IMG/VR virus record: IMGVR_UViG_3300030118_002112 | Coordinates: 1 to 24,455 of that record | Strand: one strand, 5' to 3' | DNA from: a virus | DNA length: 24,455 nucleotides | In this document: positions 4,745 to 12,476 of the stretch, piece after piece | Layout of the letters: the number at the start of each line of letters is the position of its first letter | Position numbering within the stretch: the first letter of the stretch is position 1 | The notes under the pieces: model-generated | The model's input: the letters and a program-made list of their open reading frames with translations, nothing else | Told to the model about the DNA's origin: nothing | Databases searched by the model: none | Position numbers and translations under genes: made by a program

Positions 4745-4772
4745 CTAACATTGGCAGGGGATAGACTGTCAA
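4745..4772 (-). promoter_or_regulatory. candidate promoter of the minus operon
   Basis: On the minus strand TTGACA (4772-4767) is followed after 16 bases by TGTTAG (4750-4745), a weak -10. The -35 lies inside a TGTCAAC box like those at 834-879, and AT-rich sequence (AAAAATGATATTTCAGAATTATT on the plus strand) lies upstream, as an UP element might. The stretch 4773-5077 beyond it carries no gene I can support. Confidence 0.4.
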
Positions 4773-4936
4773 CAAGAAAAATGATATTTCAGAATTATTC
4801 TTTGCAAAGCACAGCACAGCAAAGCATTTCCAGAACATGGCAAGGCAAGTAATGGCAACCGATCGGCACAGCGAATGGCTGGGTTGTGGTTGGGGTTTGC
4901 CACACACTACACGGCCAGCATGGACAGTGACGCGCG

Positions 4937-4970
4937 GCAATGCAGCGACGCAATGACAGCGCTGCAATGC
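4937..4970. repeat. second GCAATGC box cluster
   Basis: GCAATGC occurs at 4937-4943 and 4964-4970, and GCAATG at 4950-4955, all in one direction, within a gene-free stretch between the divergent minus operon and the terminase genes. Surrounding bases repeat short GCA-type words (CAGCAAAGC, GCATGGCAGGC). It shares its core with the cluster at 2213-2331. Confidence 0.4.
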
Positions 4971-5077
4971 AGCATGGCAGGCATAGGGGGGCATAAATCT
5001 AAGGCATCACCCCCACGACGCGCGGCACCTTTGCATGTACATTACTTGACCATTACCCACACACAGCCGGAGGAGAC

Positions 5078-5467
5078 ATGGCTAGGCTAACCCCAAGCAA
5101 AGCAGAGGCGATTGCATCGTTGGTGATGGACGGCCACAGTCTTGTGAGTGCTTGTAGGCAGGCGAAGATTAGTAGGTCGTCGTTGTATGCCAAGATGCAG
5201 GATGATGTTGAGTTAGGTAATCTTATCCGCAGGGCGCAGCAGCAGAGTGCTGAGAAGGCGTTAGAGGATGTAGAGGTTATGTATCAGGATCAGCTTGCTG
5301 GTAAGAAGAAGTATGATCCGAATGTGTTGAGGGACTATGCCCTGCATGTGCGTTGGAAGGTCGGCAAGGTCATGCCGGATCAGTATGGTGATGCGAAGAA
5401 CCGTGCTGGTGTAGAGGTGAGTGACGGCACGGTGCGCATTGTTTGGGAAAGCGATGCAGCAAGTTAA
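5078..5467 (+). CDS. terS: terminase small subunit
   Basis: A 129-residue protein directly before the large terminase. The N-terminal third has a helix-turn-helix (residues about 7-35: KAEAIASLVMDGHSLVSACRQAKISRSSLYA), as in DNA-recognising small terminase subunits; the middle is a long helix (LIRRAQQQSAEKALEDVEVMY) suitable for oligomerisation, and DYALHVRWKVGKVMPDQYGD follows, a pattern common in this family. It would select viral DNA and regulate the large subunit during packaging. A strong GGAGGAG lies four to seven bases before the ATG. Its end overlaps the large-subunit start by 14 bases. It opens the long plus-strand virion module. Confidence 0.85.
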   Translation: MARLTPSKAEAIASLVMDGHSLVSACRQAKISRSSLYAKMQDDVELGNLIRRAQQQSAEKALEDVEVMYQDQLAGKKKYDPNVLRDYALHVRWKVGKVMPDQYGDAKNRAGVEVSDGTVRIVWESDAAS

Positions 5468-6743
5468 GATTCCTTACAAGCCAAGAGAGTTACAGGCTGA
5501 GATGCACTCCAGCGTGAAGCGTTGGAACGTGCTTGTGATGCACCGCCGCTTTGGCAAGACAGTCTGGGCAGTCAATCATCTGATAAAATATGCACTGACT
5601 TGTGAGCTACCCAGGCCACGGGTTGCTTTTATTGCGCCTACCTTTACGCAGGCGAAGCGTATTGCTTGGGATTATGTAAAGTATTATGCGTCTGTAATCC
5701 CTGGCGTAAGTTTCAATGAGACTGAACTGCGTGTAGACTTTCCGAATGGTGGCAGGCTGATGCTGTTGTCTGCCGAGAATCCAGATAGTTTGAGAGGTAT
5801 CTATCTTGATCTATGTGTATTCGATGAGTTTGGCATGCAAAATCCCAGGGTGTGGGGGGAGGTTGTACGTCCTGCCCTGTCTGATAGAGAGGGTGCGGCT
5901 GTATTTTTAGGCACCCCGGCAGGCCATAATCATTTTTTTGATCTATTGGAACAGGCCAAATCAGAGACGGCCAATGGTTCTGACCAGTGGTATCACAAGG
6001 TTGTAAAAGCGTCTGAGAGCAATCTTGTTAAGGCAGAAGAGCTTGAAGCTGCGCAAGCGCAGATGACGCCGGAACAATATGAGCAGGAGTATGAGTGTTC
6101 ATTCACTGCTGCCATTATCGGAGCCTACTATGCAAAGCTGCTGGTTGATGCCGAAGATAGTGGAAGGGTTACAAGGACTCCATATGATCCTGCTTATCCT
6201 GTGCATACCGCATGGGATTTGGGTATAAACGACAGCACAGCTATCTGGTTTGCGCAGGTCTTTCGTGGTGGTGCGGTGAATATCATCGACTACTATGAAA
6301 GCTCTGGCGTTGGTCTTGACCACTACGCAGACATTCTCAAGCAAAAAGATTATCACTATGGCGACCACCTAGCACCGCATGACATTGAGGTGCGAGAGTT
6401 GGGGTCTGGTAAAAGTCGTCTGGAGACTGCATACTCGCTAGGCATACGTTTTCGTGTTATACCGAAAATGAAAGTTGCCGATGGCATCAATGCAGCTAGG
6501 CTGCTGATACCTAAATGTTGCTTTGATAGAGACAGGTGCGCGGATGGATTGGAAATGCTCAGACAGTATCGTCAGGATTGGGACGATAAAAGAAAAGTAT
6601 TTCGCGATCATCCGAGGCATGATTACACATCTCATTGTGCGGATGCGTTTAGGTATCTGGCTGTTGGGCTGGAAAACAGGGCAAGTGTTGGACGCCCTTC
6701 ACAGCAAACTGCGCTTAGTGAATACAATCCTTTCCAGATTTAG
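5454..6743 (+). CDS. terL: terminase large subunit (packaging ATPase-nuclease)
   Basis: A 429-residue motor protein that drives DNA into the prohead and cuts it. The ATPase part has the Walker A-like HRRFGKT (residues 30-36), Walker B LCVFDEFG (D124, E125) and the coupling motif FLGTPAG (151-157). The C-terminal RNase H-like nuclease shows TAWDLGIND (D255, D260), NIIDYYE (D279, E282) and CADAFRY (D397). All key residues seem intact. I chose ATG 5454, which has GGGAAAG before it and starts just ahead of the family-typical KPRELQ; an upstream in-frame ATG at 5421 would lie deep in the small-subunit gene. In T7 the terminase genes come after the tail genes, here they come before the portal. Confidence 0.95.
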   Translation: MQQVKIPYKPRELQAEMHSSVKRWNVLVMHRRFGKTVWAVNHLIKYALTCELPRPRVAFIAPTFTQAKRIAWDYVKYYASVIPGVSFNETELRVDFPNGGRLMLLSAENPDSLRGIYLDLCVFDEFGMQNPRVWGEVVRPALSDREGAAVFLGTPAGHNHFFDLLEQAKSETANGSDQWYHKVVKASESNLVKAEELEAAQAQMTPEQYEQEYECSFTAAIIGAYYAKLLVDAEDSGRVTRTPYDPAYPVHTAWDLGINDSTAIWFAQVFRGGAVNIIDYYESSGVGLDHYADILKQKDYHYGDHLAPHDIEVRELGSGKSRLETAYSLGIRFRVIPKMKVADGINAARLLIPKCCFDRDRCADGLEMLRQYRQDWDDKRKVFRDHPRHDYTSHCADAFRYLAVGLENRASVGRPSQQTALSEYNPFQI

Positions 6744-6749
6744 GAGACG

Positions 6750-7292
6750 ATGATGGGCGGTCCTGTCAGTACAGTTTTGAAACCAATCAAGCAGGTTGCA
6801 GATGTGGTGGCCGATCCGGTTACAAAGGTGGTTCAAGAAGCTGTGAAAGCACCTGCGGTTGCAATCAATGTAGCCGAAACACCATTGAAGGCAGCAACAA
6901 AAGCTGTAGAGGTTGCGTCTCAACCTGTACTGGAAGCAAGCAAAACGATTACCGAGACAGCCAAAGATGTTGTCGAGCCGCTCGAGAAGCCGGTGAAAAG
7001 GGCTGGCAGAGAGATAACAAACATTGCAGAAGATGCTATCAAACTCGCAGGCGAGGCTTTTGAAGAGGTTGTCGAGAAGCCGGTAAAGAAGGTTGGCACA
7101 GAGCTTGTTGATACAATCACTGGTATGGACAAAGAAGATCGTCGCGGCACAACACCTGTTGCAACGCCAGAGGTAACGCCAGAGGTGGTGCCAGATGACG
7201 GCGGTTTGCGTGGACGTAGGCGAGATACGCGCTCAAAGAAACCTGGTGCTGCTGGCACCCTTCTTGAGGGCGGGGGCGTTCTTTACGATTAG
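6750..7292 (+). CDS. helical repeat protein of unknown function in the head module
   Basis: A 180-residue protein made mostly of valine/alanine/lysine/glutamate amphipathic helices with imperfect internal repeats: EKPVKRAGREI (about residues 79-89) recurs as EKPVKKVGTEL (about 109-119), and related KPIKQVADVV, DPVTKVVQEA and TPLKAATKAV units precede them. The pattern resembles apolipoprotein-like or LEA-like surface helices. The tail is proline- and arginine-rich and ends GAAGTLLEGGGVLYD. AGGAG from the preceding stop codon region serves as ribosome binding site. It lies between terminase and portal; minor head or internal protein is possible but unproven. Confidence 0.7.
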   Translation: MMGGPVSTVLKPIKQVADVVADPVTKVVQEAVKAPAVAINVAETPLKAATKAVEVASQPVLEASKTITETAKDVVEPLEKPVKRAGREITNIAEDAIKLAGEAFEEVVEKPVKKVGTELVDTITGMDKEDRRGTTPVATPEVTPEVVPDDGGLRGRRRDTRSKKPGAAGTLLEGGGVLYD

Positions 7293-7301
7293 GAGTAAGC
7301 C

Positions 7302-7508
7302 ATGAGTTTTTTGACACCAAAGTTTCCTGCACCGCCACCACCGCCGCCTGTGCCGCCGAAGCCTGATATTGGCAGGGCGCGTAGCATGGCTGAAGAGGCT
7401 GAACGAGAAGAGCGTCAGCGTCGTCGTGGACGTGGCTCAACCATTGTTGCGGGTGCGCTTGGTGAGCAAACAGGACAAACTGGCGGCACCCCAACCTTGA
7501 TGAGTTAG
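7302..7508 (+). CDS. small proline-rich podovirus protein
   Basis: A 68-residue protein starting MSFLTPKFPAPPPPPPVPPK, then a charged helix (EEAEREERQRRRGRG) and STIVAGALG. Short proteins with a polyproline head and an RGRxSTI/LL tail often sit just upstream of the portal gene in marine and other podoviruses, as I remember; no function is known. Its C-terminal block (RGR followed by STIV) parallels the end of the 180-residue neighbour (RGRR followed by GTLL), suggesting a shared short motif. AGGAG lies eight bases before the ATG. The portal gene begins two bases after its stop. Confidence 0.7.
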   Translation: MSFLTPKFPAPPPPPPVPPKPDIGRARSMAEEAEREERQRRRGRGSTIVAGALGEQTGQTGGTPTLMS

Positions 7509-7510
7509 AT

Positions 7511-9100
7511 ATGGCAAAAGAAGCAGCGCCCATAATCAAACGCTACAACAGCCTGAAGTACAAGCGTGACAACTGGGACACGCACTATCAGGAACTTGCC
7601 GACTACATGTTGCCGCGCAAATCAGACGTTGTGAAAAAACGCTCTCGCGGCGAAAAGCGCATGGAGTTGATCTATGATGGCACAGCGCTGCAAGCCATAG
7701 ACCTCATGGCTGCTTTCCTGCACGGCATGCTTACCAGCGGTGCATCTCCGTGGTTTCACTTGGACATCAAAAACGAAGCGTTGAACCGCGACGATGATGT
7801 GCGTGAGTGGCTGCAAGATACCAGTATGCGTATGATGCAAGCGTTTCAAAGATCAAACTTTGAGACAGAGGTGCATGAGGCATATGTTGATCTCGTTGTG
7901 TTTGGCACAGCCTGCATGTTCTGTGAAATGGACAAAGACAAGCTGCGTTTCAGCACACGCCATATCTCGGAATACTATGTGTCTGAAGACCAGTATGGCA
8001 TGGTTAACACCGTGTATCGTCTTTACAAGTCAAGCGCACAACAAGCTGTAGAGCGGTTTGGTTATGACAATGTCGGTGACTTTATTCGCAAGACATTTGA
8101 GAAAAAGCCTGACGATGAGGTCGAGATTCTACACGCAGTCTCGCCGCGCATCCAAAGAGATGTGACCAAGGTAGACAATTTGAACATGCCGTTCATGTCT
8201 GTGTATGTCTGCAAAAAGTCAGAGATGATTATCAGCGAGGGTGGCTTTGAAGAACTGCCATATGTCGTGCCACGCTTTTTAAAAGCAACCGGCGAGACTA
8301 TGGGGCGCTCTCCTGCTATGACTGCCCTGCCAGATGTGAAGATGCTCAATCTCATGTCAAAGACAATCATACAGGCTGCGCAGAAGCAGATTGACCCGCC
8401 ATTGCTTGTGCCTGATGACGGCTTTCTTTTGCCTATCCGCACACAGCCAGGTGGTCTGAACTTTTTCCGCGCTGGCACAAGAGAAACAATCACACCGCTC
8501 AACACAGGTGCGAACATTCCTATTGGCTTGAGCATGGAAGAGCAACGTCGCGCTGCCATCCGACAAGCGTTCTATGTAGATCAGATTTTGACCGCAGGCT
8601 CTCCGCAGATGACAGCAACTGAAGTAATACAGCGGCAAGAAGAGCGTATGCGTGTCATCGGGCCTGTGCTTGGCAGGCTGATGAATGAGTTGTTGCGTCC
8701 GCTGATTGACCGTGTGTTTGCGCTAATGCTACGCGCAGATATGCTGGCAGTGCCGCCCACATCCTTGCAAGGCATAGATATCGACGTTGAATATGTTTCG
8801 CCGTTGGCAAGGGCGCAAAAATCAAGTGGCCTGAACAACACCATGAGGGCGCTTGAGATATTGTTGCCGTTGTCAGAGGGCTTGCCGGTTGCAGATCACA
8901 TTGATCCTGATGGACTTGTGCGTCATGTCACTGACTCTCTCGGTGTGCCAAAGGTCACATTAAAATCGCAGCGTGAGGTAAACGAGGTGCGTCAGCAACG
9001 TCAGCAAGCACAAGAAGAAGCTGCACAGCGTCAACGTGATCAAGAGGATGTCTACACTACAGCACAAGCAGCACAGGCTGTGAGGATGGTTGGCGAGTGA
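7511..9100 (+). CDS. portal (head-to-tail connector) protein
   Basis: A 529-residue protein of the T7 gp8-like head-to-tail connecting family (T7 gp8 is 536 residues). The start, IIKRYNSLKYKRDNWDTHYQELADYMLPRK, is typical, followed by YDGTALQAIDLMAAFLHGMLTSGASPWFHL, and later GETMGRSPAMTALPDVKMLNLMSK and the channel-side helix YVDQILTAGSPQMTATEVIQRQEERM. It forms the ring at one capsid vertex through which DNA enters and leaves. The C-terminus is a glutamine-rich helix. No good ribosome binding site is seen before the ATG at 7511, so coupling to the upstream gene is likely. Its stop overlaps the next gene's GTG. Confidence 0.93.
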   Translation: MAKEAAPIIKRYNSLKYKRDNWDTHYQELADYMLPRKSDVVKKRSRGEKRMELIYDGTALQAIDLMAAFLHGMLTSGASPWFHLDIKNEALNRDDDVREWLQDTSMRMMQAFQRSNFETEVHEAYVDLVVFGTACMFCEMDKDKLRFSTRHISEYYVSEDQYGMVNTVYRLYKSSAQQAVERFGYDNVGDFIRKTFEKKPDDEVEILHAVSPRIQRDVTKVDNLNMPFMSVYVCKKSEMIISEGGFEELPYVVPRFLKATGETMGRSPAMTALPDVKMLNLMSKTIIQAAQKQIDPPLLVPDDGFLLPIRTQPGGLNFFRAGTRETITPLNTGANIPIGLSMEEQRRAAIRQAFYVDQILTAGSPQMTATEVIQRQEERMRVIGPVLGRLMNELLRPLIDRVFALMLRADMLAVPPTSLQGIDIDVEYVSPLARAQKSSGLNNTMRALEILLPLSEGLPVADHIDPDGLVRHVTDSLGVPKVTLKSQREVNEVRQQRQQAQEEAAQRQRDQEDVYTTAQAAQAVRMVGE

Positions 9101-9297
9101 AGGATATTGACCGACTAAAATTTATGTACCGTGAAACATTCGACACAGAACACGGTCAAAAGGTTCTGAAAGATTTAGAGGCACGCTCAAACTGGCGTGC
9201 TTCTAGCTATGTGGCTGGCGATGCTAATGCCACAGCTTTTGAAGAGGGCAAGCGTGCCGTTCTTCTACACATCCACAACATGATGATTAAGGAGTAA
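9097..9297 (+). CDS. Bbp19-like small phage protein
   Basis: A 66-residue protein: FMYRETFDTEHGQKVLKDL, then NWRASSYVAGDANATAFEEGKRAVLLHIHNMM. The pattern F-x-x-TF-x-x-GQ-VL-x-DL and GD-x-x-ATAF-EGKR matches the small phage family named after Bbp19 of Bordetella phage BPP-1. Its role is unknown; it is habitually near portal and capsid genes. The start is GTG at 9097 overlapping the portal stop (GTGA). An internal ATG at 9124 would remove part of the conserved start. The AGGAG for the scaffold gene is encoded in its last codons. Confidence 0.75.
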   Translation: MKDIDRLKFMYRETFDTEHGQKVLKDLEARSNWRASSYVAGDANATAFEEGKRAVLLHIHNMMIKE

Positions 9298-9299
9298 CT

Positions 9300-10142
9300 A
9301 TGTCAGAGGAAGCTATCGAACAGGTAGCCCAGCCTGAAGCAGCGCCGCTGGAAACACCAGCAGAGGTTGCTCAAGGCGGGTCTGGTGACGATTTCTTGTC
9401 GATGATACCAGAAGAAATAAGAGAGCATCCAAGTCTTTCGCCTATCAAGGATGTCTCAAACCTTGCAAGGTCGTATGTCAATGCGCAGCGTTTGATTGGC
9501 GCAGACAAACTGCCTTTGCCTGCCAATCCTTCAGATGCAGACCTAGACAACATTTACAGCAAGCTCGGCAGACCAGAGAGTGCAGATGGGTATGATATTG
9601 CAGCAGACGGTGCAATAGTTACAGAAGATGTTGCCAAGTCATACGCAGAGGCTGCACATGCCTTGCGTCTTACGCCAGATCAGGCAAGCGGTATTCTTGA
9701 GTATTATAAGGGCATTGCATCTACTGCATCTGAAATGAGCATTGAAGCTGAAACTCAGCAGCGAAACTCTACTGAAATGGCGTTGCGTCAAGAGTGGGGC
9801 GACGAGTTTGATGCCAGGATTGCGGATGCAGGAAAGATTGCAAAACAGTTTGGCAGTGCAGAGTTGCTTGATATGCAACTTGCAGATGGCACCAAGGTCG
9901 GCAATCATCCAGAGTTTATCCGTGCGTTTGCAAATATGGCAGAGTTCCGTTCAAGTGTTACAAGTGAAGACACTGTTTCGGATTCTGCGCAAACCAGCTT
10001 GCAGTCGCGTCAGTCCGCACAGGAAGAGATACAGGCGATCATGCACGGTCCTAATTACATGAACAGAAAAGACCCTGTTGCACGCCAAGCGGCGATTGAT
10101 AGAGTCAATGAACTTATGGGCGTATTGCATGGAACAGAATGA
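9300..10142 (+). CDS. scaffolding / capsid assembly protein
   Basis: A 280-residue acidic protein located between portal and major capsid, as T7 gp9 (307 residues) is. It begins with a low-complexity acidic head (MSEEAIEQVAQPEAAPLE), continues with FLSMIPEEIREHPSLSPIKDVSNLARSYVNAQRLIG, a pattern seen in scaffolds of many podoviruses, then LRLTPDQASGILEYYKG, WGDEFDARIADAGK and a charged C-terminal helix, RQAAIDRVNELMGVLHG, that probably contacts the capsid protein. It would guide capsid assembly and leave before maturation. AAGGAG lies a few bases before the ATG at 9300. The end overlaps the next gene by 14 bases. Confidence 0.85.
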   Translation: MSEEAIEQVAQPEAAPLETPAEVAQGGSGDDFLSMIPEEIREHPSLSPIKDVSNLARSYVNAQRLIGADKLPLPANPSDADLDNIYSKLGRPESADGYDIAADGAIVTEDVAKSYAEAAHALRLTPDQASGILEYYKGIASTASEMSIEAETQQRNSTEMALRQEWGDEFDARIADAGKIAKQFGSAELLDMQLADGTKVGNHPEFIRAFANMAEFRSSVTSEDTVSDSAQTSLQSRQSAQEEIQAIMHGPNYMNRKDPVARQAAIDRVNELMGVLHGTE

Positions 10143-10359
10143 GTTGATAGAAATACGCTTAGAGTGTTTACGTTACGCAATCGAGTATGGTAGTGCGCGT
10201 GACGTTTTAGAACCTCACCTGCTTGCAGATAAATACTTTGAGTGGGTGATGCGGGGTAGCGATGAAAAACGTCCTGCTGGCAGTCGGAAAGACGACAGCG
10301 CCACAAGCGCTAAAAAAGCCAGGAGCGTCCGCAAGGGTAGCGCACCGACATTAGTGTAA
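10129..10359 (+). CDS. small protein between scaffold and capsid, unknown function
   Basis: A 76-residue protein: MEQNELIEIRLECLRYAIEYG, then a helix, ARDVLEPHLLADKYFEWVMRG, then a lysine/serine-rich tail (KKARSVRKGSAPTLV). The N-terminal helical half looks like a tiny phage protein often found beside scaffold genes; the basic tail suggests DNA or acidic-partner contact. I prefer the ATG at 10129 to an upstream in-frame ATG at 10078, because the extra residues read as the scaffold shadow. It overlaps the scaffold end by 14 bases. Function unknown. Confidence 0.6.
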   Translation: MEQNELIEIRLECLRYAIEYGSARDVLEPHLLADKYFEWVMRGSDEKRPAGSRKDDSATSAKKARSVRKGSAPTLV

Positions 10360-10385
10360 ACGAAACCGTGTGAGAGGAGGACAGT

Positions 10386-11264
10386 ATGTCCCAACAAATC
10401 ACCACGGCGTTTGTACAACAGTATTCTGCCAATGTGCAGATGCTATCCCAACAGATGGGTTCTCGTCTGCGGGATGCGGTGCGCCTTGAGACTGTTGTAG
10501 GTAAGAACGCCTTCATCGACCAGATCGGTAGTGTGACTGCGCAACTGCGTAGCAGCCGCCATGCCGATACACCACAGATCGACACGCCACATCAGAGGCG
10601 TCGTCTTTCAATTGCATCATACGAATTTGCCGACCTGATTGATGACCAGGACAAGGTGCGTATGTTGATCGACCCGACATCAAGCTATGCCCAAGCTGCT
10701 GCCGCAGCGATGGGACGCGCTATGGATGATGTCATCATCACCGCTGCACTTGGAACTGCCAGCACTGGCGAAACAGGTTCCGGTTCAGCAACCTTGGATG
10801 CTACCGCAAACATGGTTGGCTCCGCATCGTCAAATGACGGTCTGACTATCGCAAAGCTCACTGAAGCCAAGCGCAAGATGGACCTCAACGACGTTGATCC
10901 TTCAATCCCGCGCTACATTGCTGTAGGGCCGAAGCAGATCGAAGACCTGCTTGGCACAACGCAGGTAACGTCATCGGATTTCAACACAATCAAGGCACTG
11001 GTTCAGGGTGACGTGGATACCTTCATGGGCTTCCAGTTCATCATGACCAATCGTCTGGACATTGATTCCAATGACATTCGCTCCTGCTTTGCATGGGCTG
11101 AAGATGGTATCACTCTTGGTATTGGCAAAGATGTGCAAGCCAGGATTGATGAGCGCAACGACAAAGGTTATGCGACCCAGGTTTACTACTGCATGGACAT
11201 TGGTGCTGTGCGGATGGAAGAAGCCAAAGTTGTCAAAATCTTCTGTGACGAAACCCCAGACTAA
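10386..11264 (+). CDS. major capsid protein
   Basis: A 292-residue protein preceded by a strong GAGAGGAGG ribosome binding site, as expected for the most abundant virion protein. It lies directly after scaffold, as T7 gene 10 does. Typical elements are FVQQYSANVQMLSQQMGSRLR at the start, ADTPQIDTPHQRRRLSIASYEFADLIDDQDKVRMLID (a hallmark of one phage capsid family), the glycine-rich EAKRKMDLNDVDPSIPRYIAVGP and the C-terminal YYCMDIGAVRMEEAKVVKI. The HK97-type fold is inferred from the family. Capsid proteins of this kind are about 300-350 residues, so length is normal. Confidence 0.9.
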   Translation: MSQQITTAFVQQYSANVQMLSQQMGSRLRDAVRLETVVGKNAFIDQIGSVTAQLRSSRHADTPQIDTPHQRRRLSIASYEFADLIDDQDKVRMLIDPTSSYAQAAAAAMGRAMDDVIITAALGTASTGETGSGSATLDATANMVGSASSNDGLTIAKLTEAKRKMDLNDVDPSIPRYIAVGPKQIEDLLGTTQVTSSDFNTIKALVQGDVDTFMGFQFIMTNRLDIDSNDIRSCFAWAEDGITLGIGKDVQARIDERNDKGYATQVYYCMDIGAVRMEEAKVVKIFCDETPD

Positions 11265-11278
11265 GAGAGGAGTAGGTT

Positions 11279-11788
11279 ATGGCTAATGTAAATACGACTC
11301 TCGTATCCAACCTTCTGGCGCTGCCGCAAGTGGCATCTCCTGCAAGGACTTTGCACGGCACGAAGCGTGTTGCAATGGGAACAATCGCACTGGCCGCTGG
11401 CGACCTTTCTGCCAGCGACACAGTGATGCTTGCTCCTATTCCTTCAAATGCAGCAATCGTGAGCATCAAACTTTTCAATGATGATCTCGATTCTGGCACA
11501 ACCAACACCTGTGATGTTGGCATTTACTCAGAGAGCGACGGCACTTTCACCGCGCTTGATGATGATGCCTACGCATCTGCAATCACAGACCTCCGCGCTG
11601 CGGTGGGTGGTGTTGGTACAGATGTCACGTTTGAAGCGCGTAACATCAACCTGCTTGGTCAGCGAGTATGGGAGGATGCGGGTCAAACCTCAGACCCAGG
11701 TGGATACCTGTTTATCGGTCTGCTGTTTGATGCAGCGGGTGACACCGCAGGCGACCTCTCATTCGTGATTGAGTATGTCGTGAACTAA
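11279..11788 (+). CDS. putative head decoration or minor structural protein
   Basis: A 169-residue, beta-rich, low-charge protein following the capsid gene: GTIALAAGDLSASDTVMLAPIPSNAAIVSIKLFNDDLD, TCDVGIYSESDGTF, and a C-terminal GGYLFIGLLFDAAGDTAGDLSFVIEYVVN. Position and composition suit a capsid decoration or head-stabilising protein, but I do not recognise a family. AGAGGAGTAGG before the ATG is a strong ribosome binding site, implying high output like the capsid. It is followed by two hairpins (11794-11856). Confidence in it being a virion protein is good, in its exact role low. Confidence 0.65.
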   Translation: MANVNTTLVSNLLALPQVASPARTLHGTKRVAMGTIALAAGDLSASDTVMLAPIPSNAAIVSIKLFNDDLDSGTTNTCDVGIYSESDGTFTALDDDAYASAITDLRAAVGGVGTDVTFEARNINLLGQRVWEDAGQTSDPGGYLFIGLLFDAAGDTAGDLSFVIEYVVN

Positions 11789-11793
11789 ACTTG

Positions 11794-11856
11794 GGAGGGC
11801 GGCAACGCCCTCTCTAACGCTTGTGGGGAAGGGTCCCGATCAGTTCCCTTCCCCGC
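11794..11856 (+). terminator. two tandem hairpins between capsid and tail genes
   Basis: First hairpin: GAGGGCG (11795-11801), GCAA tetraloop, CGCCCTC (11806-11812). Second: GTGGGGAAGGG (11823-11833) pairing with CCCTTCCCCGC (11846-11856) around a 12-base loop. Neither is followed by a long T run, so they look like a leaky terminator, RNA-stabilising structures or processing sites that separate high capsid output from lower tail output. They fill the only sizeable gap (90 bases) in the virion operon. Confidence 0.6.
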
Positions 11857-11878
11857 TACATGCAAGGGGTTTCATGCT

Positions 11879-12475
11879 ATGCCTTCAGTGGTCGATATTT
11901 GTAACGAGGCGATGGACCTGTTAGGCGCTGCAACTATCACCGCCCTGACAGAAAACTCCAAAGAAGCCAGATTGTGTAACCGCCGGTTTGAAACCGTGCG
12001 TGACTCTGTTCTCCGCGCACACCCTTGGAATGTAGCCATCACCCGTGCAACGCTTGCCAAAGACTCTGCTGCACCGGCCTTTGGATTTACCAGCCAGTTC
12101 ACTTTGCCGACAGACCCGTTCTGTCTGCGTGTTTTGTCTTTCTTCAACAGTAACGTGGACAGTGAGATAGCTGCCTACGACACACAGGTCATGTTCAAGG
12201 TTGAGGGGCGCAAGATACTCAGCGACGAAGACACATGCCAGATTGTGTATATCGCCAGAGTAGAAGACACAGAGTTGTTTGACTCGCTGCTGTCTAGCTC
12301 TATCGCACACAAACTTGCATCAGAAACAGCGTATGCAATCACCGGCAGCACCAGTGTCGCACAAGGCATGCAACAGCTTTACGAGCTACGCCTGCGTGAG
12401 GCTAGATCAATAGATGCTATGGAGGGCATGCCCGATAAGATCATTGCTGATGATTTTGTGAATATAAGGTTCTAG
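11879..12475 (+). CDS. tail tubular protein A-like (T7 gp11-like)
   Basis: A 198-residue protein, close to T7 gp11 (196), in the matching position before the tubular B gene. Typical elements are VVDICNEAMDLLGAATI at the start, ARLCNRRFETVRDSVLRAHPWNVAI, a core strand LPTDPFCLRVLSF and the helical end LYELRLREARSIDAMEG. It forms the adaptor ring joining portal and nozzle. The ATG at 11879 follows CAAGGGG at a somewhat long distance. The stop at 12475 is one base before the next ATG region, so the two tail genes are coupled. Confidence 0.85.
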   Translation: MPSVVDICNEAMDLLGAATITALTENSKEARLCNRRFETVRDSVLRAHPWNVAITRATLAKDSAAPAFGFTSQFTLPTDPFCLRVLSFFNSNVDSEIAAYDTQVMFKVEGRKILSDEDTCQIVYIARVEDTELFDSLLSSSIAHKLASETAYAITGSTSVAQGMQQLYELRLREARSIDAMEGMPDKIIADDFVNIRF

Positions 12476-12476
12476 G

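Noticed and set aside
4707-4994. N-terminal extension of the GP88-like protein
   Set aside because: The added residues come from the GCAATGC repeat zone and the promoter region; the cassette at 4707-4724 marks the start at 4706.
4875-5090. Plus-strand reading frame of 71 residues before the small terminase gene
   Set aside because: It lies in repeat-rich gap sequence, has no ribosome binding site or motif, and overlaps the terminase start.
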